Part shown: positions 60,327-64,000 of the stretch, one piece after another | Position numbering within the stretch: the first letter of the stretch is position 1 | How the letters are laid out: each line of letters starts with the position of its first letter | From: Spirochaetales bacterium | GTDB lineage: Bacteria > Spirochaetota > Spirochaetia > DSM-2461 | Direction of reading: 5' to 3' | Assembly: GCA_028533045.1 (NCBI GenBank) | Contig: JAQQAP010000037.1 | Location: 280,146 to 344,145 of the forward strand | Length of the DNA stretch: 64,000 nt | The notes under the pieces: generated by a model | Databases searched by the model: none | What the model was told of the DNA's origin: nothing | What the model saw: the letters and a program-made list of their open reading frames with translations, nothing else | Translations under genes and position numbers: made by a program

Positions 60327-61118
60327 ATGAAGAGAATAGCTATTTATGCTTGCTATAGTAAAGAAAATAAAGTAGAAGACTACGTAATATATTATCTGAA
60401 TGAATTAAAGAAGATAGCCGATGTAGTTATCGTCTATGATAATTCACTGGACGAAGATTCTATTGAGCAACTCAGAAATTATACTATCCATGGTATATTT
60501 ACCAATCACAACATGTATGATTTTGGCTCGTATAAAATAGGTATCGAATGGTTGGTGAATAATGGTTTAATTCAAAAATACGATTCATTAATATTGTGTA
60601 ACGATTCTGTATTTGGACCTTTTTATCCTTTTGAAAATTATTTTAAGACAATGGAATCTAAAAGAAATGTTGATTTTTGGGGATTCATTAAATATCAATA
60701 TAATAGAAAATTAGCAGAAAGACTTGATGTTATACACTTTGAACATATTCAAAGTTATTTTATCGTTTTGAATAAATGTATTATATCAGATTTTAATTTT
60801 TTCAATTTTTTTAAACTTGTCACAAAAGAGGAAAGCAACAGAGACGTAATTAAAAAATATGAAATTGGTTTATCTCAGTTCTTATATAAACTAGGCTACA
60901 AAAGTGATGGTATTTTTGTGACAGATAAGGACTTACTATACTCCAAAAATAAAACATTAAAAAGAATTAAAAAGGGGTTCCCTTTTCTTAAAAAAAAGTT
61001 TTTTACAATGTCGCCTAATAACTTCTCTTATTATCAAAATAAATATCAAAAAATCAAAAGGACTATTTCTCCCTATAGCATGGATTTAATTGATATCGTT
61101 ATTGATCACAAAGAATAA
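60327..61118 (+). CDS. RgpF-like rhamnan synthesis glycosyltransferase
   Basis: 263 residues. The family segments are IYACYSKENKVEDYVIYYL, IVYDNSLDED, NMYDFGSYKIGIEWL and LILCNDSVFGPFYPF, the last being the hallmark of RgpF-domain proteins (PF05045). These act on rhamnose-containing surface polysaccharides. Very AT-rich and rich in Lys/Asn/Ile, unlike most of the window, suggesting recent transfer. It is the only plus-strand gene among the glycan genes; its 3' end overlaps the convergent membrane protein by 20 bp. Confidence 0.8.
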   Translation: MKRIAIYACYSKENKVEDYVIYYLNELKKIADVVIVYDNSLDEDSIEQLRNYTIHGIFTNHNMYDFGSYKIGIEWLVNNGLIQKYDSLILCNDSVFGPFYPFENYFKTMESKRNVDFWGFIKYQYNRKLAERLDVIHFEHIQSYFIVLNKCIISDFNFFNFFKLVTKEESNRDVIKKYEIGLSQFLYKLGYKSDGIFVTDKDLLYSKNKTLKRIKKGFPFLKKKFFTMSPNNFSYYQNKYQKIKRTISPYSMDLIDIVIDHKE

Positions 61119-62406
61119 TTTTTTTGTTTCTTAGCTCTATGTTATAGGAGACAAGTGCCCCTGCTATCATAATATAAACGGGATTATTCATAGCATTCAA
61201 AAGACAATCTATCATAAATACAATTATTATCAAGCTCAAAATAATCACCTCAACAGGTAATTTAATATTTTTACGAACTAATAACCAAGGTCCTATTAGC
61301 ATTGTTGTGTACAAAGTAAATAATCCAAATAATCCATAAAGATTGTAATAAATCAGCCACATAGCATCAACAATACCTACTCCTCCTTGTAAACCACGCC
61401 CCAAACCTCCCCAACCAAAAAGATATTTACCTCTCATATTTCGTGACAACACTTCTTCTTGATATAAACGAAACCACAACGATTGAATTCTTGCGGGACC
61501 AAAGATTTTAGATAAATAAGTAGCCATAAAGGTAGAACTAAGAAGCATTGTAATACGAGTAAACATATAAATAAAAAGAATCATTATAATTATTTTTATA
61601 TATTTGTTTGACTTAGGCCCGCTATAAATATATGCGAATGCTATAACTAAAAACATAAATAAAAAAGCGCCGGAAGATTTTGTATAATAAGTCATTACAA
61701 TGAGCGTAACAGAGACAATAAAAAGTGGCACTTTTAGTAATTTTTTAATTCTTTTAACTTTCCAAAACCAAAAAGAAACTATTGCACTAAAAGCCATCCA
61801 TAAGGATAACATTAAACCATGTTGCATAAAAACAATAGGTCTATATCCCCCTTTTCTTATATGCTGCGCCCAATCGTGTGCAAAAAAACCATATAAATTG
61901 ATAGATAATAGAGGACTTTCCATAACTTCGTATAGACATAAAGGAACGTAAAGAATCCCTCCCCAAATAATAGCATAACAAATATCTGTAAAGTGTTCTT
62001 CCTCGGTAAAAAACCTGCGTCCCACATAATAAAAGACCCCCCAACGAAGTCCTTGATTAATGGCTAAATTAAAACCATGATAAAATCCTAATCTATTACT
62101 TAATGCAGAAAAAATAGGAACAACAGAACACCATAGAAGTATAGGATAATCATATTTCTCGAGTTTAAATTTATATTTTCTGGCTTTTGGTGATGATACG
62201 ATTCCCACTAACAAAGCAAAAGAAAGGATTATATTTTTAGTTATGGTAACAACAGGAAGATGATAAAGAGAATTAGGAATATGTGGTAAAAACAATACCC
62301 CCCCAACGAGAACAAGCAGGGAAGCTCTTTGGGGAGTATACTTAGAAAAAAAATAGATAGACAAGGGAATCCATCCCCATAACAGAAGAGGTACTAAGGG
62401 AGTCAT
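61099..62406 (-). CDS. O-antigen polymerase/ligase-like membrane protein
   Basis: 435 residues with about 11 membrane helices and one larger loop (about 315-350) containing RMRGKYLFGWGGLGRG-type residues, the layout of Wzy polymerases and WaaL-type ligases. It should polymerise or attach lipid-linked glycan at the outer face of the inner membrane. It is 6 nt after the flippase gene. AT-rich. Which of the two roles cannot be told from sequence. Confidence 0.78.
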   Translation of the reverse strand: MTPLVPLLLWGWIPLSIYFFSKYTPQRASLLVLVGGVLFLPHIPNSLYHLPVVTITKNIILSFALLVGIVSSPKARKYKFKLEKYDYPILLWCSVVPIFSALSNRLGFYHGFNLAINQGLRWGVFYYVGRRFFTEEEHFTDICYAIIWGGILYVPLCLYEVMESPLLSINLYGFFAHDWAQHIRKGGYRPIVFMQHGLMLSLWMAFSAIVSFWFWKVKRIKKLLKVPLFIVSVTLIVMTYYTKSSGAFLFMFLVIAFAYIYSGPKSNKYIKIIIMILFIYMFTRITMLLSSTFMATYLSKIFGPARIQSLWFRLYQEEVLSRNMRGKYLFGWGGLGRGLQGGVGIVDAMWLIYYNLYGLFGLFTLYTTMLIGPWLLVRKNIKLPVEVIILSLIIIVFMIDCLLNAMNNPVYIMIAGALVSYNIELRNKKIILCDQ

Positions 62407-62412
62407 GGCAAA

Positions 62413-63786
62413 CTACAATCCCATAGCATAATATGCAGCCTCACCAGGCAGACCTAAACCAAGAAAAGAACGAAGTAACATAAACACGGAGATTAATAAT
62501 AAGAAAATAACAGTTACACATAAATCTTGCTTAAGAAACGAGAGACGTTCCCGCACTAAACTAACAAGAATAACGATATACACAGGGATATCATTTAATA
62601 CGACAGCAATTATGGCCCCAAAAATACCCCAGATACGATAAAACAAAGGGATAAAGATTATCATATAAAGAAATTTAATAAAATTACCTAACGCCAAATA
62701 TTTAGGCTTTCCAATAGCCAACAAACTCATATCAACAGTAGAGTACAGGACTAAGGGCCATATTCCTATAACTAATAACGGTAGAATCCAAGATGCTGCG
62801 TCATACCTATTATCATAAAGAAAGAGAATGAGAAAATCACCAAAACAAGCAAAGACAGACACACAAAGGGCAAGCGGATAAACAATTATCCTTCTTTGTT
62901 TTGTCATTTTACTCCTCAATTCGTCCCGTGAAAGATCCGAATATTTTGAGATAAGTGGATAAAGAACTTGTCTACTGATTTTTGCAATAATTTGTTTTGG
63001 CAAATCAGAAAGCATCAAAGCAATATTATAAACACCAAAAAATGAGAGGGTAAATATTTTCCCAATTATAAGTCGATCTGCCTGGGAAGCAAAAAAAGTC
63101 ATCATGGTAGAAAGAAAAATCCATTTACCAAAAGAAAGCAATTCATGGACGGCTTTTTTTTCTAAAATAAATTGATTCTTTACCTCCGACTTAAATAGAT
63201 GACTCATTACCATTTTTATCAATGAAGTAAATAAAGTACCAAATACCAAGGCCCATACATTGCGTAAAAAATAAGCAAGGGTAATTGTAAGGAGTGCCGT
63301 CATCCCCTGCGCTGTAAGCTCTATGAGATTAACTTTACCCTGCTGTAAGTCTTTACTAAACAAAATAAGGGATGTAGAAATAAATCCTTGAATTATTGTA
63401 TTTAACCCAATTACAGGAAGTATATATAAAATCTGCCTCTGTTCATAAAATACAGATATAGGATAGGATGCTATAAGCAATAATATAAAAAGGATTCCTC
63501 CTCTGATAACTTGAAGAGTATAAGCCGTATTTACAAAGTCCGGTTCATGCCCTCTAGGGCTCCTAATTATACCTTGAGCTATCCCAATATCTGAGAAAAG
63601 ATTAATACCTAATATAACAACATTACAGATAGCCATAATTCCGAAGAATTCAGGCACAAGAAGTCTTGTTAATATAATATTAGATGCTAACCGGATAACT
63701 TGAGACATCCCAAAACCAAATATAACAAAAAAAGAAGCTCTCAGAACTTTCTTCTTATTGCTTCCCATAGCCTGATGGTTATTCAC
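62413..63786 (-). CDS. Polysaccharide flippase, Wzx/MOP superfamily
   Basis: 457 residues from a GTG with GAGG upstream, overlapping the stop of the acetyltransferase gene. About 12-14 membrane helices; parts typical of the lipopolysaccharide export family include [21 protein letters not shown] near 30 and [26 protein letters not shown] near 240. It should flip lipid-linked oligosaccharide across the inner membrane. Confidence 0.9.
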   Translation of the reverse strand: MNNHQAMGSNKKKVLRASFFVIFGFGMSQVIRLASNIILTRLLVPEFFGIMAICNVVILGINLFSDIGIAQGIIRSPRGHEPDFVNTAYTLQVIRGGILFILLLIASYPISVFYEQRQILYILPVIGLNTIIQGFISTSLILFSKDLQQGKVNLIELTAQGMTALLTITLAYFLRNVWALVFGTLFTSLIKMVMSHLFKSEVKNQFILEKKAVHELLSFGKWIFLSTMMTFFASQADRLIIGKIFTLSFFGVYNIALMLSDLPKQIIAKISRQVLYPLISKYSDLSRDELRSKMTKQRRIIVYPLALCVSVFACFGDFLILFLYDNRYDAASWILPLLVIGIWPLVLYSTVDMSLLAIGKPKYLALGNFIKFLYMIIFIPLFYRIWGIFGAIIAVVLNDIPVYIVILVSLVRERLSFLKQDLCVTVIFLLLISVFMLLRSFLGLGLPGEAAYYAMGL

Positions 63787-64000
63787 TTAAAACCTCATTC
63801 ATATCTTTTTTAATTATTTTTGCCGGGATTCCAACGGCAAGACTATTGGAAGGAACATCCGTTATAACGACAGCATTTGCTCCAATATGAACATTATCCC
63901 CAATGGATATATCACCAAGTATCTTTGCACCAGCTCCTATATCTACATTATTTCCAATTATAGGAGCCTTAGGGTTATTCACATTCTTTAGACCAATGGT
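63779..64000 (-). CDS. Hexapeptide-repeat acetyltransferase (serine acetyltransferase-like), C-terminal part
   Basis: The frame is open to the right edge, so the gene is cut; about 73 codons are visible. Left-handed beta-helix hexapeptide repeats are clear: [35 protein letters not shown], and the end block [14 protein letters not shown] typical of CysE/serine acetyltransferase-like enzymes. In a glycan locus it more likely acetylates a sugar. The GTG at 63982 is not the real start, because the frame continues upstream. Confidence 0.82.
   Translation of the reverse strand, partial: TIGLKNVNNPKAPIIGNNVDIGAGAKILGDISIGDNVHIGANAVVITDVPSNSLAVGIPAKIIKKDMNEVLSE

Overview
The window reads as a chromosomal segment of a free-living spirochaete. 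The marks are a PUR-domain (DUF3276/BpuR-type) protein beside Ser/Thr kinase genes, a pyruvate phosphate dikinase with a long-form PurF-like amidotransferase and a bacterial aconitase, FHA/VWA membrane proteins, and spirochaete-style short lipoproteins and beta-barrels. Genus cannot be fixed from the sequence alone. No rRNA, tRNA, CRISPR array, IS element or prophage was seen.

Layout. 1-2.7 kb (minus): an envelope operon with a small exported protein, ExbB/TolQ, ExbD/TolR, a TonB-like protein and the N-terminus of a TamB/AsmA-like protein that runs off the left edge. 2.7-17.6 kb: ordinary housekeeping genes, namely queA-ruvB-ruvA-ruvC-yebC, a membrane diguanylate cyclase, gpmI, a DUF2161 nuclease-fold protein, murB, mgtE, a GSCFA protein, DUF1015-serC and a DUF212 phosphatase-like protein. 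17.6-24.9 kb (minus): a signalling operon with a transmembrane Ser/Thr kinase, a PPP-type phosphatase, two FHA proteins (one with VWA), a PUR-domain nucleic-acid-binding protein and a transmembrane OmpA-domain protein. 25-32 kb: ppdK, a PurF-like gene and aconitase, with clear terminators. 32-39.7 kb: a sugar-phosphate transferase, surface proteins, and an accessory patch with a GxxExxY gene, a dispersed repeat family and a decayed higBA toxin-antitoxin pair.

39.7-46.8 kb is the most unusual part. It is a RiPP locus with lasso-peptide machinery: a B1/PqqD recognition protein, a B2 transglutaminase-fold leader peptidase, two HPr-kinase-like enzymes, a nucleotidyltransferase and an exporter. 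It also has a phosphoribosyltransferase-fold gene that I do not know from characterised lasso clusters. Two precursor genes, one too short for ordinary ORF calling, share an exact lasso-type leader motif (Y5, P8, M10, G14, T20). Their cores lack the Asp/Glu at positions 7-9 needed to close a normal lasso ring, so the product is probably not a standard lasso peptide.

46.8-64 kb: a PKS (KS-AT-ACP-TE) faces a long minus-strand series that runs from glycosyltransferases through a methyltransferase to a serine-type NRPS module (C-A-PCP), an asparagine synthetase and a free-standing carrier protein. Next come surface-polysaccharide genes: an RgpF-like transferase, a Wzy/ligase-like membrane protein, a flippase and a partial hexapeptide acetyltransferase. 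The stretch from about 60 to 64 kb is visibly AT-rich and looks acquired.

A cross-cutting feature: at least eight genes, including both divergent genes of the RiPP locus, have a sigma70-like -10 box about 7 nt (up to about 11 nt) before the start codon and no convincing Shine-Dalgarno sequence. This suggests leaderless or near-leaderless mRNAs.
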